The position numbers and the translations under genes are program-made. The notes below the pieces were generated by a model. That model was not told the origin of the DNA. It was given only the letters and a program-made list of their open reading frames with translations, and did not search any database. Shown one piece after another: positions 1 to 7,718 of a stretch of 64,000 bases of DNA (positions are counted from its first letter, which is position 1; each line of letters opens with the position of its first letter). The DNA is from Halalkalicoccus sp. NIPERK01 (GTDB lineage: Archaea; Halobacteriota; Halobacteria; Halobacteriales; Halalkalicoccaceae), in the NCBI RefSeq assembly GCF_030287405.1, contig NZ_JASVVV010000002.1, positions 542,179-606,178 of the forward strand, written 5' to 3'.

Positions 1-217
1 CCGTGAGGTCACGCCCCGACAGCAGGTGGGCGACGTCCTTCACGCCGCCGAACGCCTCGAAGGTCCCCGTGGGAAACTGGTCTGCGGTCACCTCCGCGAC
101 GACGCGGGGGTTTTTATCCGCATACTCGAGCGTCGTCTCGGTCCGCAGGAAGTAGGCGTCGGTCGCGGTGCCCTCGCGGATCGCCTCCGGCGAGAGCGTC
201 TCGAAGGGGTTGTCCAT
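1..217 (-). CDS. pncB: Nicotinate phosphoribosyltransferase, N-terminal fragment (cut by window edge)
   Basis: Translating the minus strand from the ATG at 217 gives an uninterrupted 72-codon reading that leaves the window at base 1. It begins MDNPFETLSPEAIREGTATD and continues with TDAYFLRTE and VVAEVTADQFPTG, which I recognise as the N-terminus of haloarchaeal nicotinate phosphoribosyltransferases. The family makes nicotinate mononucleotide from nicotinate and PRPP in NAD salvage, in the cytoplasm. The catalytic domain lies outside the window. A nicotinamidase gene at 3252, supplying its substrate, supports the call. The identification rests on remembered family sequence and cannot be confirmed over the missing part. 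Confidence 0.85.
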   Translation of the reverse strand, partial: MDNPFETLSPEAIREGTATDAYFLRTETTLEYADKNPRVVAEVTADQFPTGTFEAFGGVKDVAHLLSGRDLT

Positions 218-450
218 GTGCCGGATTCGGGGGGCGACCTCGAAAAAACCACGTGGTTCTCGGGAATCCGTGGCACTCGTTGGGGCAACCTGTTTTCTTT
301 CTCAGGAGGTGCTTCTAACAAGTGTACAAGGAAACTCACATAGTATTATCTGAGGTTATATACCTCGTATTTATCCCTAGAGACACTGCGGCACTCCCTT
401 ATGTCCTCTACGGCTAAAACACTATGTTCGTATTTTCCAGATCAGCATGA

Positions 451-459
451 ATTTATAAG
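451..459 (+). promoter_or_regulatory. TATA box for the AT-rich orphan gene
   Basis: The stretch ATTTATAAG is centred about 29 nt before the ATG at 484, the spacing expected when an archaeal transcript starts at or next to the start codon. The surroundings are AT-rich, so chance matches are more likely here than elsewhere in the window. Confidence 0.5.
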
Positions 460-483
460 CCACGAACAAGATCTATGACATAA

Positions 484-1524
484 ATGATTGAGATTAGCAA
501 TCTTGTTAAATACTCAATATCTACGATGTTATTTGTAATAATTGGGGGTGCTATTGGAAACACAATATCAGGAATTTTTGGATTTCCATATTGGCCAACT
601 GTCTCAATATCTGTAGCAATTAGATTTGGATTAGGGATGAAATTGGTGACTGATAGAGATGTTGACAATTCGACTATCAGCAAGGAGAACGTGAGTACAG
701 AAAATGAATCTGACGAAGAAAACATAGAATGGGAAGATAACAACAAATACATAGATATAGATTCTCAGTCAGATAGCGCTATTTCTGAGATGAATAAACG
801 TCAGAACAGTAAGTATTCTATAGGAAAGTCAAATGAAGAAATTCTCAAAGAGCAAGTGGGCCGAATAAACGACTATGTTTCTGTTCTTGAGAATAACATA
901 ATACGGATATTGGACGAGCCTGGGCCGGATCCATATAGGACAATGTTATTGTACGTTATTGGCGCTAGGTATTCCTTCGCTGAAGGATATCGAGAGTCTC
1001 CAATAGTGTACAGTAATGAACTGAAATCACATTTCAGATACAACAATACTGATATTGACGTATTTATTAGGAGAGTTCCATCGACATTCTATACCTATAA
1101 TGGGCCATTCCCTTCTTATAGTGAACTAGATGACTTTTCTTTCACGGTAGGAGTTTCAGATCTTGAAACAGCGATAAATTGGGCATTAGACGATGATCTT
1201 CCCGTAGGCCTTGATGTACGCTTGGATTTTGGTTATGCGAGGATGGCCCTTCAAAACGCACGAGAGAAGTGTGAGGAAATAGAAAAGCGCGAGGCGGAAG
1301 AATATTTTTCCACTAAATCAAATAGTTCTAGATCAAACACCTATGGTGGAGTGGAATATGAGATAAAAGAATCAATACACGATATTCGTGATTATCCTAT
1401 CTTCAATGAAGATGATGTCGTGTGGAGAGACTTCATGAGGACAGCAGATACTGCTCTAAGAAATGTACAAAAGGAGTCTGTAGGTGGTATTTTACATTGC
1501 ATAGACCGGATGAAAGTAAAGTAG
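484..1524 (+). CDS. Orphan AT-rich hypothetical protein with N-terminal membrane segment
   Basis: 346 residues, no family recognised. Residues 8-35 (YSISTMLFVIIGGAIGNTIS and following) form a Gly-rich hydrophobic stretch of one or two membrane passes. A polar, Asn/Ser/Glu-rich linker follows (about 60-115), then a soluble domain containing EILKEQVGRINDYVSVLENN (possible coiled coil) and a C-terminal part rich in charged residues. Base composition is strikingly AT-rich compared with every neighbour, with many AAT, ATA and AGA codons. That suggests recent acquisition from a low-GC source, possibly a virus or plasmid. A TATA box 29 nt upstream suggests it is expressed. It sits between the two NAD-salvage genes and has no obvious partner. 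Confidence 0.75.
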   Translation: MIEISNLVKYSISTMLFVIIGGAIGNTISGIFGFPYWPTVSISVAIRFGLGMKLVTDRDVDNSTISKENVSTENESDEENIEWEDNNKYIDIDSQSDSAISEMNKRQNSKYSIGKSNEEILKEQVGRINDYVSVLENNIIRILDEPGPDPYRTMLLYVIGARYSFAEGYRESPIVYSNELKSHFRYNNTDIDVFIRRVPSTFYTYNGPFPSYSELDDFSFTVGVSDLETAINWALDDDLPVGLDVRLDFGYARMALQNAREKCEEIEKREAEEYFSTKSNSSRSNTYGGVEYEIKESIHDIRDYPIFNEDDVVWRDFMRTADTALRNVQKESVGGILHCIDRMKVK

Positions 1525-1617
1525 ATTCATTAGAATTCAGACATGAATCGTAGATATGTCTACAAATATCAATAAATGCTACACATTTAGTACAAATTAT
1601 GTGTTGTGATCACGTGG

Positions 1618-3171
1618 TTAGCGCCGCCGAACCAGCAGGTACGCCGCCGCGACGAGCGCCGCGAGCGCCACGGCGATCCCGAGGCCGGGCAGGTCCTCCG
1701 CGTCCTCGCCCGATCCCCCGTCCGCGCTCCCATCGTTTCCGGGGGCGCCCTCGGTCGTTCCGGGCCGGGCGTCCGCGGAGACCGCGGTGAGGGCGGCGAC
1801 GTCGGGCGCGTGGGTGATCGTCACCGTGTCGTTCTCCACGCTCACGTGGTACGCCCCGTCGTAGCCGCCCTCCTCGATGACGTAGGTGTCGCTCTCGACG
1901 CGTTCGGCCCCCCAGTAGGCGAGGAGGTCGTCGAAGCCGCCCGCGAAGGTCTCGGCGTCGGCGGGCGACTCGTACGCCAGCTTCCAGACGTAGCCCAGTT
2001 CGTCGCCGTTCTCGTAGACGTGCAGTCGGTCGCCGTCCCAGCCGGCGGCGTACTCGCTCCCGTAGTCGAACATACCGTAGGGAGGCGGCTCGTCGCCCTC
2101 GTAGGCGAACCAGTCGTCGGCGGGGACCACCCACTCCCGGCCGTTGCTGTCGTACAGCGGGTTGACGAACATCGTCGTGATCGCGCCCATTCCCAGCCGG
2201 TCGTGATCCGGCCCGCCCTCGGGGTCGAGGCGCTCCCAACCCTCGGACTGGGAGTCCTCGATGGACACCTCGCGGGGGTCGTCGTCCGGGTAGCGCTCGG
2301 GGACGACGACCTGTTCGGTGCTCCGGGGCGGGTCGTCGTACACGGCGTCGACGGCCTCCCAGCCGCCCGCCCCGTGGACCGCCTCGACGAACGCGGGGCC
2401 GGCGTCGTAGGGCAGGAAGTCGAGGATCAGGACGCCAAAGTTCGCGGGTCGTCCTGGCCCCTGCTCGCCGGGGTCCTCGTTGGAGTTCCCGCCGGGGGTG
2501 ACGCACTCCCAGTCGGTCCCACAGCGCTCCTCGTAGCGCGTCTCGACGTAGACGGCGTCGCCCTCGATCAGCCCGAGTTGTCCCCCGGAGCCGTCCTGCG
2601 TTCGGGCGTCGTAGTTCGCGAGCCCCCAGCGCTGGTCCTGATAGGCGTGGACGAGTTCGTGTGCGAGGGTGAGCTCGTTCAGCCGGGGTTCGGCCTCGTT
2701 CGAGACGACGACGATCTCGCCCGTCGCGGGTTCGTAGAAGCCGGCGACCGCGGCGTCCATGTTCTCCGCCTGAACCGCGGTCGCGTCCTCGTCGTCGCCG
2801 ACCAGGAACAGCGCCTGGTACTTGCCGTTCCGGAAGGCCGCGGCCTCCTCGCCCGGACCGCCGCGATCGGCCCGCTCGGAGCGGAACTCCTCGCGCGTGA
2901 CGACGCGGACCGGCGGGCGCTCATCGAACTCGACCCCCCGCACCTCCTCGACGCGGACCATCGCCCGCGAGACGACCGCCTCGAGTTCCGCCTCGTCCAG
3001 CCCGTCCGAGGCGTCGACGTCGAGTTCCTCGTCGGCGTCGTACTGTCGCCAGTCGGCCCCCGACTCGGGCTGTGTCTGCGCCTCGACGGGCGTACTGGGG
3101 CCGATCGCGGCCGGTCCGACCCCGGAGAGGACGACCAGCACGACGAGCGAGAACACCGCGAGACGACGCAT
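1618..3171 (-). CDS. Hvo_1808-type secreted surface protein with HExxH motif
   Basis: 517 residues. An N-terminal signal sequence (residues 1-30) is followed by an acidic extracellular domain and a C-terminal hydrophobic anchor of about 20 residues ending in RRR. The anchor is preceded by LPGLG, resembling the PGF-CTERM tail processed by archaeosortase A. I recognise the overall pattern as the haloarchaeal Hvo_1808 surface protein family. Residues 171-175 are HELVH inside TLAHELVHAYQDQRW, a gluzincin-like zinc-protease signature, so peptidase activity is plausible but unproven. The ATG at 3171 fits a T-rich TATA-like element 27 nt upstream. It diverges from the nicotinamidase gene. Confidence 0.8.
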   Translation of the reverse strand: MRRLAVFSLVVLVVLSGVGPAAIGPSTPVEAQTQPESGADWRQYDADEELDVDASDGLDEAELEAVVSRAMVRVEEVRGVEFDERPPVRVVTREEFRSERADRGGPGEEAAAFRNGKYQALFLVGDDEDATAVQAENMDAAVAGFYEPATGEIVVVSNEAEPRLNELTLAHELVHAYQDQRWGLANYDARTQDGSGGQLGLIEGDAVYVETRYEERCGTDWECVTPGGNSNEDPGEQGPGRPANFGVLILDFLPYDAGPAFVEAVHGAGGWEAVDAVYDDPPRSTEQVVVPERYPDDDPREVSIEDSQSEGWERLDPEGGPDHDRLGMGAITTMFVNPLYDSNGREWVVPADDWFAYEGDEPPPYGMFDYGSEYAAGWDGDRLHVYENGDELGYVWKLAYESPADAETFAGGFDDLLAYWGAERVESDTYVIEEGGYDGAYHVSVENDTVTITHAPDVAALTAVSADARPGTTEGAPGNDGSADGGSGEDAEDLPGLGIAVALAALVAAAYLLVRRR

Positions 3172-3193
3172 GGTCCACGGTAGGCGCGACCGG

Positions 3194-3202
3194 GGTAAAA
3201 AA
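3194..3202 (-). promoter_or_regulatory. TATA-like element for the surface protein gene
   Basis: On the minus strand this reads TTTTTTACC, centred 27 nt before the ATG at 3171, consistent with a leaderless transcript. On the other strand TTATTGTA near 3223-3230 holds the equivalent place for the divergent gene starting at 3252, so the two promoters are separate but close. Confidence 0.5.
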
Positions 3203-3251
3203 CGACCCGCCGACGTGCAGGGTTATTGTATTCGGAGGCCAAACTACGGGT

Positions 3252-3827
3252 ATGCGCTTCGACCCGGAGACGACGGCGCTGGTCGTCGTCGACATGCAGA
3301 ACGGCTTCTGTCACCCGGAGGGGAGCCTCCACGCGCCCGCGAGCGCGGACGTGATCGAGCCCGTCGGCGAGACCATCGAGACCGCACGCGAGGCCGGCGC
3401 GCGGATCGTCTACACGCGGGACGTCCACCCGCCCGAGCAGTTCGAGGACGCCCACTACTACGACGAGTTCGAGCGCTGGGGCGAACACGTCGTCGAGGGC
3501 TCGTGGGGGGCGGAGATCGTCGAGGAACTGGCCCCCGAGGAGGAGGACCACGTCGTCGAGAAACACACCTACGACGCGTTCTACAACACCGAGTTGGAGG
3601 GATGGCTGCGCGCCCGCGGGATCGACGACCTGCTCATCTGTGGCACCCTCGCCAACGTCTGCGTGTTCCACACCGCCGCCAGCGCCGGCCTGCGGGACTT
3701 CCGGCCCGTCGTGATCGAGGACGCGCTGGGCTACATCGAGGAGGGCCATCTGGAGTACGCCGTCGAGCACTCGGAATGGCTGTTCGGCGAGGCGACGACG
3801 AGAGGGGGGATCGAGTTCGAGGCGTGA
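3252..3827 (+). CDS. pncA: Nicotinamidase (isochorismatase-family cysteine hydrolase)
   Basis: 191 residues. The catalytic triad of the family is visible: Asp14 in VVVDMQNGF, Lys104 in VEKHTYDAF and Cys137 in LANVCVFHTA. Asp57, His59 and His68 could serve the metal site of nicotinamidases. It would hydrolyse nicotinamide to nicotinate, the substrate of the phosphoribosyltransferase at the window start. The ATG at 3252 is chosen because the family match begins there and a TATA-like element lies 27 nt upstream. The stop codon overlaps the GTG start of the next gene (GTGA), indicating co-transcription and probable translational coupling. Other isochorismatase-type activities cannot be excluded. 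Confidence 0.85.
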   Translation: MRFDPETTALVVVDMQNGFCHPEGSLHAPASADVIEPVGETIETAREAGARIVYTRDVHPPEQFEDAHYYDEFERWGEHVVEGSWGAEIVEELAPEEEDHVVEKHTYDAFYNTELEGWLRARGIDDLLICGTLANVCVFHTAASAGLRDFRPVVIEDALGYIEEGHLEYAVEHSEWLFGEATTRGGIEFEA

Positions 3828-4243
3828 TCGAGTTCGAGCGCGACGCCTACGACGCGGTCGTCCGACACGCCCGCGAGGGGGCCCCCAACGAGGTCTGTGG
3901 CGTTCTCGGCGGCGAGTGCGGCGGGGGGCGCTCTCGCGTGCGGACGGTTCGTCGGGCGGAGAACGCCGCCGAGGATCCCGAAACGCGCTACGCCATCGAC
4001 CCCGCGGAGGCGATCGAACTGATCGAAAGGATCGAAGAAGGAGAGGACCTCGTGGGGTTCTATCACTCGCACCCGGCGGGGCCGACCGGGCCGAGCGAGA
4101 CCGACGCCGAGCGGGCGGCGTGGCCGGGAAAGAGCTACGTGATCGTCGCGCTCGACGGCGAGCCGTTCGTCGGCGCGTGGCGCTGGAACGGCGAGGCCGG
4201 GTTCGAGGGCGAGACCGTCCGTGTGATCCCACGGGAGCGATAG
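3824..4243 (+). CDS. JAMM/MPN+ metalloprotease, HvJAMM1-like desampylase
   Basis: 139 residues from a GTG start overlapping the nicotinamidase stop by 4 nt. The complete JAMM zinc signature is present: Glu23 in NEVCGVLGG, then HSHPAGPTGPSETD giving His81, His83, Ser91 and Asp94. Haloarchaeal proteins of this size and motif (HvJAMM1) remove the ubiquitin-like SAMP proteins from targets and cleave SAMP-MoaE conjugates. The GTG start is supported by the overlap and by the family N-terminus (IEFERDAYDAVVRHA). A rhodanese-domain gene follows 30 nt downstream, which may be relevant because a rhodanese protein takes part in SAMP activation in Haloferax. Confidence 0.88.
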   Translation: MIEFERDAYDAVVRHAREGAPNEVCGVLGGECGGGRSRVRTVRRAENAAEDPETRYAIDPAEAIELIERIEEGEDLVGFYHSHPAGPTGPSETDAERAAWPGKSYVIVALDGEPFVGAWRWNGEAGFEGETVRVIPRER

Positions 4244-4273
4244 CCTAACGGGGCTCGATCCCGGAGGACATCC

Positions 4274-4603
4274 ATGGTCGAGGAACTCACCCCCGAGGAG
4301 GTAAAGGAGAAGGTTGAGAACGAGGAGGTTCGCGTCGTCGACATCCGACCCGAACGCGAGTTCGAGCGGGGGCACATCCCCGGCGCGATCAACGTCCCGA
4401 TGAACCGACTCCCGAGCGAGATCGACCAGCACGACTGGGACGGGGAGGTCGTCGTCGCCTGCCCGATCGGCAAGAGCTCCGTGCAGGCCGCGAAACTCAT
4501 CGGGAGCTACGAGGGCGTCGAGGACGCCGAGCGGGTCGCGAGCATGGAAGGGGGCTACGACGCCTGGGAGTACGACCTCGAGAGCGGCGAGAGCGAGGCC
4601 TGA
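4274..4603 (+). CDS. Single-domain rhodanese (sulfurtransferase-like)
   Basis: 109 residues covering one rhodanese domain: VVDIRPEREFERGHIPGAIN (residues 21-40) and the active-site loop CPIGKSS with Cys63 as the likely persulfide carrier. It would move sulfur between thiols in the cytoplasm; donor and acceptor are not evident. It lies 30 nt after the JAMM gene on the same strand, so the two probably share a transcript. UbaC of Haloferax volcanii is a rhodanese needed for sampylation, making a role in SAMP or tRNA thiolation chemistry conceivable, but this is inference from neighbourhood only. Confidence 0.85.
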   Translation: MVEELTPEEVKEKVENEEVRVVDIRPEREFERGHIPGAINVPMNRLPSEIDQHDWDGEVVVACPIGKSSVQAAKLIGSYEGVEDAERVASMEGGYDAWEYDLESGESEA

Positions 4604-4609
4604 GAGGGT

Positions 4610-5071
4610 TCAGTCGCCGCGAAACAGCCGGTAGGCACCCTGTCCGGTGGCCACCGGCCGCGTGCCCTCTTCGGTCTCGCTCTCGACCGTGATCTCGCTG
4701 ACGCCCACGGACCCACCGGCGCGGACGACCTCGGCGGTGGCGGTGAGGTCGTTCGTGGCGCGCTGGAGGTAGTTGACGTTGAGGTTGATCGTCGCCACGC
4801 CGCCCTCGAAGGGCTCGTCGAGGGTGGTTCGAAGCGCCAGCCCGCCCGCGGTGTCGATCAGGGTCGCGGCGACCCCGCCGTGGATCTCCGGGCGACCCTC
4901 GCTCCCGCCAGGGTGGGTGTTGGTGAGCTTGTCGTCGTAGGGGACCGACATGACGATCCGGCCCCGTTCGAGCGAGGCGACGCGGGTACCGAGCCACGAG
5001 AGGAAGTCGTGGTGGTCGTCGATGTACGCCTGGAGGAACGAGCCGTCGTCGACGGGGAACTGATCCGCCAT
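4610..5071 (-). CDS. PaaI-family hotdog thioesterase
   Basis: 153 residues with the hotdog-fold acyl-CoA thioesterase signature: ...EIHGGVAATLIDTAGGLAL (HGG.....D), then VATINLNVNYLQRA and a C-terminal QGAYRLFRGD. These enzymes hydrolyse acyl- or aryl-CoA esters in the cytoplasm; the substrate cannot be told. The ATG at 5071 is used because the family N-terminus (SFLQAYIDDHHDFLSWLG) begins right after it, although the frame stays open far upstream. It converges with the rhodanese gene, 6 nt between stops. Confidence 0.85.
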   Translation of the reverse strand: MADQFPVDDGSFLQAYIDDHHDFLSWLGTRVASLERGRIVMSVPYDDKLTNTHPGGSEGRPEIHGGVAATLIDTAGGLALRTTLDEPFEGGVATINLNVNYLQRATNDLTATAEVVRAGGSVGVSEITVESETEEGTRPVATGQGAYRLFRGD

Positions 5072-5157
5072 GATCGAACGTGGACGGGCGGCGGTTTGTA
5101 CGCACCGGTCCGGGCGGCGGCCGGCTACCGGGTCGCCGGATGGCGAGAAAAGGACGG

Positions 5158-5982
5158 CTACGACCTGACCGTGGTCGGATCGAACTCGAGGAGCCGGACG
5201 TCGCAGCCCGAACACCCCACCCCGAGGACCGTCCGGGAACGACAGCACGACTCGACGGTTCGCTTGCTCGCCGTTATCGGCCCGTCGCAGGCCGGACAGC
5301 GGTCGAGGAAGACGCGCAGGCCCCGAAGGACGGTACTCCGCTCTGGAGCGGACATCGTCCGCCACCCCTCGGACCGCTCGTGGAGTTCGGCGGCCGCCGC
5401 TGCGTCTGCGAGGGCGACGGCGAGCGACTCCCACCGGCCGACTCGCTCTCCGTCGACCGCCACGGTGAACGCGTCGCCGTATCGGATCACGGTGGGCTCT
5501 TCGGACGGACTCACGAACGATCGCGCTAGCTCCCGCGGCGAGTCTGCCGTCCCGCGGAGGCGCTCGATTCGGCGGAGCCACGCCGCGCGGAACCCGTCGG
5601 TCAAACGGTGATCGTCGCCCGACTCGCACTCCTCTATCGCATCGGCTGCAAGCAGTACGACCTCGGGATCGATCGAAACGCCCGGCACCACCGCTCCGTC
5701 GTCCGCTATCGACGTCGTGCCCTTTTCGAACCGTTGGAGCAGCCAGTCGGGGAAGTACCGCTTCGTGAGGCGGGGCGTCTCCGGAACCAGGTAGCCCCGA
5801 GCGTAGATCAGCCCGAGGAACACCGGGAGCGTACCGACCCCGAGCAGCGGCGAGGCGAGGGCGAGGAGGGCGCTCGCGGCGACAGCCATGAGGACGTTCG
5901 CGACGGTACAGAGGGTACAGCGGTTCTCCCCGGTGTACTCGGGCTTTCGGATCGGGTCGATGTGTGTGGTGAAATGGGTCAT
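5158..5982 (-). CDS. Conserved haloarchaeal membrane protein with C-terminal zinc ribbon
   Basis: 274 residues. After a short N-terminus with CTLC (ENRCTLCTVANV) come two hydrophobic segments at about residues 28-65, then LVPETPRLTKRYFPDWLLQRF, a soluble domain, and a C-terminal CPAC...CC...CSGC cluster that looks like a zinc ribbon. I recognise this layout (a GEN-RC start, two membrane passes, TPxLTKRY) from haloarchaeal hypothetical proteins but know no function. It is followed downstream on the minus strand by the thioesterase gene, 86 nt away. Confidence 0.75.
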   Translation of the reverse strand: MTHFTTHIDPIRKPEYTGENRCTLCTVANVLMAVAASALLALASPLLGVGTLPVFLGLIYARGYLVPETPRLTKRYFPDWLLQRFEKGTTSIADDGAVVPGVSIDPEVVLLAADAIEECESGDDHRLTDGFRAAWLRRIERLRGTADSPRELARSFVSPSEEPTVIRYGDAFTVAVDGERVGRWESLAVALADAAAAAELHERSEGWRTMSAPERSTVLRGLRVFLDRCPACDGPITASKRTVESCCRSRTVLGVGCSGCDVRLLEFDPTTVRS

Positions 5983-6077
5983 TGGATCTGTCTTCGAAAA
6001 TACCGAGAACGGTAGAGCTACCGTCCCGCAGCGCGCCCGTCGTCTCGAAATCGGAAGTCACGCGAGTCAGCGCGTCG

Positions 6078-6830
6078 TCATTTGCACTCGAAAGTGACGT
6101 GGCTGATCGCGTTGACGACCGACTTGCCCCGGGGATTCGTGATCTCGATCCCGTAGATCGAGCCGCCGGTGGTGACGTCCTGCTTCTCGTCGGCGTTGCC
6201 CGCCTTGACGCTTGCCACGAGGTCGAACTCGCAGTCCTCCTGCGTGCTCAGGACGCGGACCTCCTTGGGGTCGGTGGGGTCGCCCACGACCTCCAGGGTC
6301 AGTCCGTACTCCTCGGGGGTCGACCCGTCCTCGGCGAGGAACGCGCCGTCCTCGAACTCGAACTTGACGCCGTCGAGCCCCTCGGGGCACTCACAGCCCG
6401 GTTCCGCCTCACAGATGAGGACGTGAACGTGGCTGACGTCCTGTCCGCTCTCCGTGCTGACCCGGTCGCCGGGGTTCTCGAAGACGTAGCAGTTCCGAGC
6501 CGACTTGAGGGCGATCGCCCTGACGCCGTCCCCGCTGATGAGGACGGCCGACGGGTCGTCGGGATCGAGCGAGAGGCTCACACCGTCCTCGTCGATCGAC
6601 AGCGTCCCGTCTTCCACGTCGATGTGGTTGTAGTCGGTACACCCCGGATTCGCCTCCATGATCTCTACGTACTCGGGACACGGGTTCTGTTCGTTGTGGT
6701 AGGCCGCCGCCGACCCGGCGAACGCGCCGCCCGCGACCGCCGTCACACCGACCGCCTTCAGGACGTTCCGGCGGGTGATCCCGAAGTCCGCCAGGTTGCC
6801 GTGCTCCTCGGATAGTTGATACTGTTTCAT
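6078..6830 (-). CDS. Tat-secreted Cys-rich hypothetical protein
   Basis: 250 residues. A twin-arginine signal is clear: TRRNVLKAVG (Arg20-Arg21) followed by an Ala/Gly hydrophobic core and a probable cleavage after the Ala triplet near residue 43. The mature part is acidic with scattered cysteines (NPCPEY, NPGCTDY, ARNCYVF, CEAEPGCECPEG, EDCEFD, FECK), suggesting disulfides or a bound metal outside the membrane. No enzyme motif is recognised. A separate promoter is likely, with 126 nt to the regulator gene downstream. Confidence 0.75.
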   Translation of the reverse strand: MKQYQLSEEHGNLADFGITRRNVLKAVGVTAVAGGAFAGSAAAYHNEQNPCPEYVEIMEANPGCTDYNHIDVEDGTLSIDEDGVSLSLDPDDPSAVLISGDGVRAIALKSARNCYVFENPGDRVSTESGQDVSHVHVLICEAEPGCECPEGLDGVKFEFEDGAFLAEDGSTPEEYGLTLEVVGDPTDPKEVRVLSTQEDCEFDLVASVKAGNADEKQDVTTGGSIYGIEITNPRGKSVVNAISHVTFECK

Positions 6831-6957
6831 GAGTTGTGCCTCTCGAAGCCGATCCGATTGCTGCTACCCCCCGGTAGCCCCCTCGTATCGCTTCCAGTAG
6901 GGAGGACGCGGGGTAACGTCATAGCCATAGGACCTGACGGGTCAGGGTTGACTCATG

Positions 6958-7614
6958 TCAGCGGTCGTACTCGGACCCGCCGAGCGTGTTCCTGACGAGG
7001 TTCGCGGTCCCCCGGCGGAGTCGCTCGGTCACCGACTGTTTCGAGATCCCCAACCGGACGGCGAGGTCGGCGGTACCGGTCTCGCGCGGGATGGCGTAGT
7101 AGCCCCGTTCGACCGCGAGCAAGAGCGCCTCGCGCTGACGGGCGGTCACGCCGTATCCGGACCCGACATCGGGCCGGGTCGCGGAGAACACCGTCTCCAC
7201 CTCGAAGTCGATTCCCTCCCCCTCGCAGTGGCGTCGGAACCCCGCGAGGTACTCCCGGGTGGGGAACCGAACGGAGAACAGCCACGATCCGTCTGCCCCC
7301 ACCGCACGCAGGACGTGCGCGTTGGCCGCGGCGATCCCACGGAACAGGCGGTCGGACTCGATGTCCCACTCGAGCGCGATCAGGGAGCGATCCTCGAACG
7401 ACTCCACTTCCGCGACCGCCGTCACCCCCGGGTAGTCCCGGACGGCGGCGATAAACCGTGCGCGGTCGGGCGTGACCACCCAGAGGAGCGAAACCGCCCG
7501 GCCACCGCTGGGGACCAGCGATTCGAGTTCGACGGTCGTCCCCTCCCCCGTCGGTATCATCCCCCCGAGTTCGAACGCGTCCGCCGGAACGTAAAAACGA
7601 ACGATGACGACCAT
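6958..7614 (-). CDS. Bat-type transcription regulator with HTH_10 domain
   Basis: 218 residues from the ATG at 7614 (MVVIVRFYVPADAFELGG). The C-terminal third carries the bacterioopsin-activator HTH_10 domain: LTARQREALLLAVERGYYAI, then a helix-turn-helix (LAVRLGISKQSVTERLRRG). The N-terminal part resembles the BAT-associated sensor fold and may bind a small molecule. One of four HTH_10 proteins in this window. It lies downstream of the Tat-secreted gene on the same strand; whether it controls it is unknown. Upstream in-frame codons to 7686 would add a non-conserved extension, so the shorter start is chosen. Confidence 0.82.
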   Translation of the reverse strand: MVVIVRFYVPADAFELGGMIPTGEGTTVELESLVPSGGRAVSLLWVVTPDRARFIAAVRDYPGVTAVAEVESFEDRSLIALEWDIESDRLFRGIAAANAHVLRAVGADGSWLFSVRFPTREYLAGFRRHCEGEGIDFEVETVFSATRPDVGSGYGVTARQREALLLAVERGYYAIPRETGTADLAVRLGISKQSVTERLRRGTANLVRNTLGGSEYDR

Positions 7615-7718
7615 TATCACGGTACGTAACCGCATACCGCCACATAACTCGGTCGGTGGGAGTCGACCGGGGCGCGGAGGATGCAACCGTCACGGGGCGA
7701 TGGCCGCGCTCATCCGAG

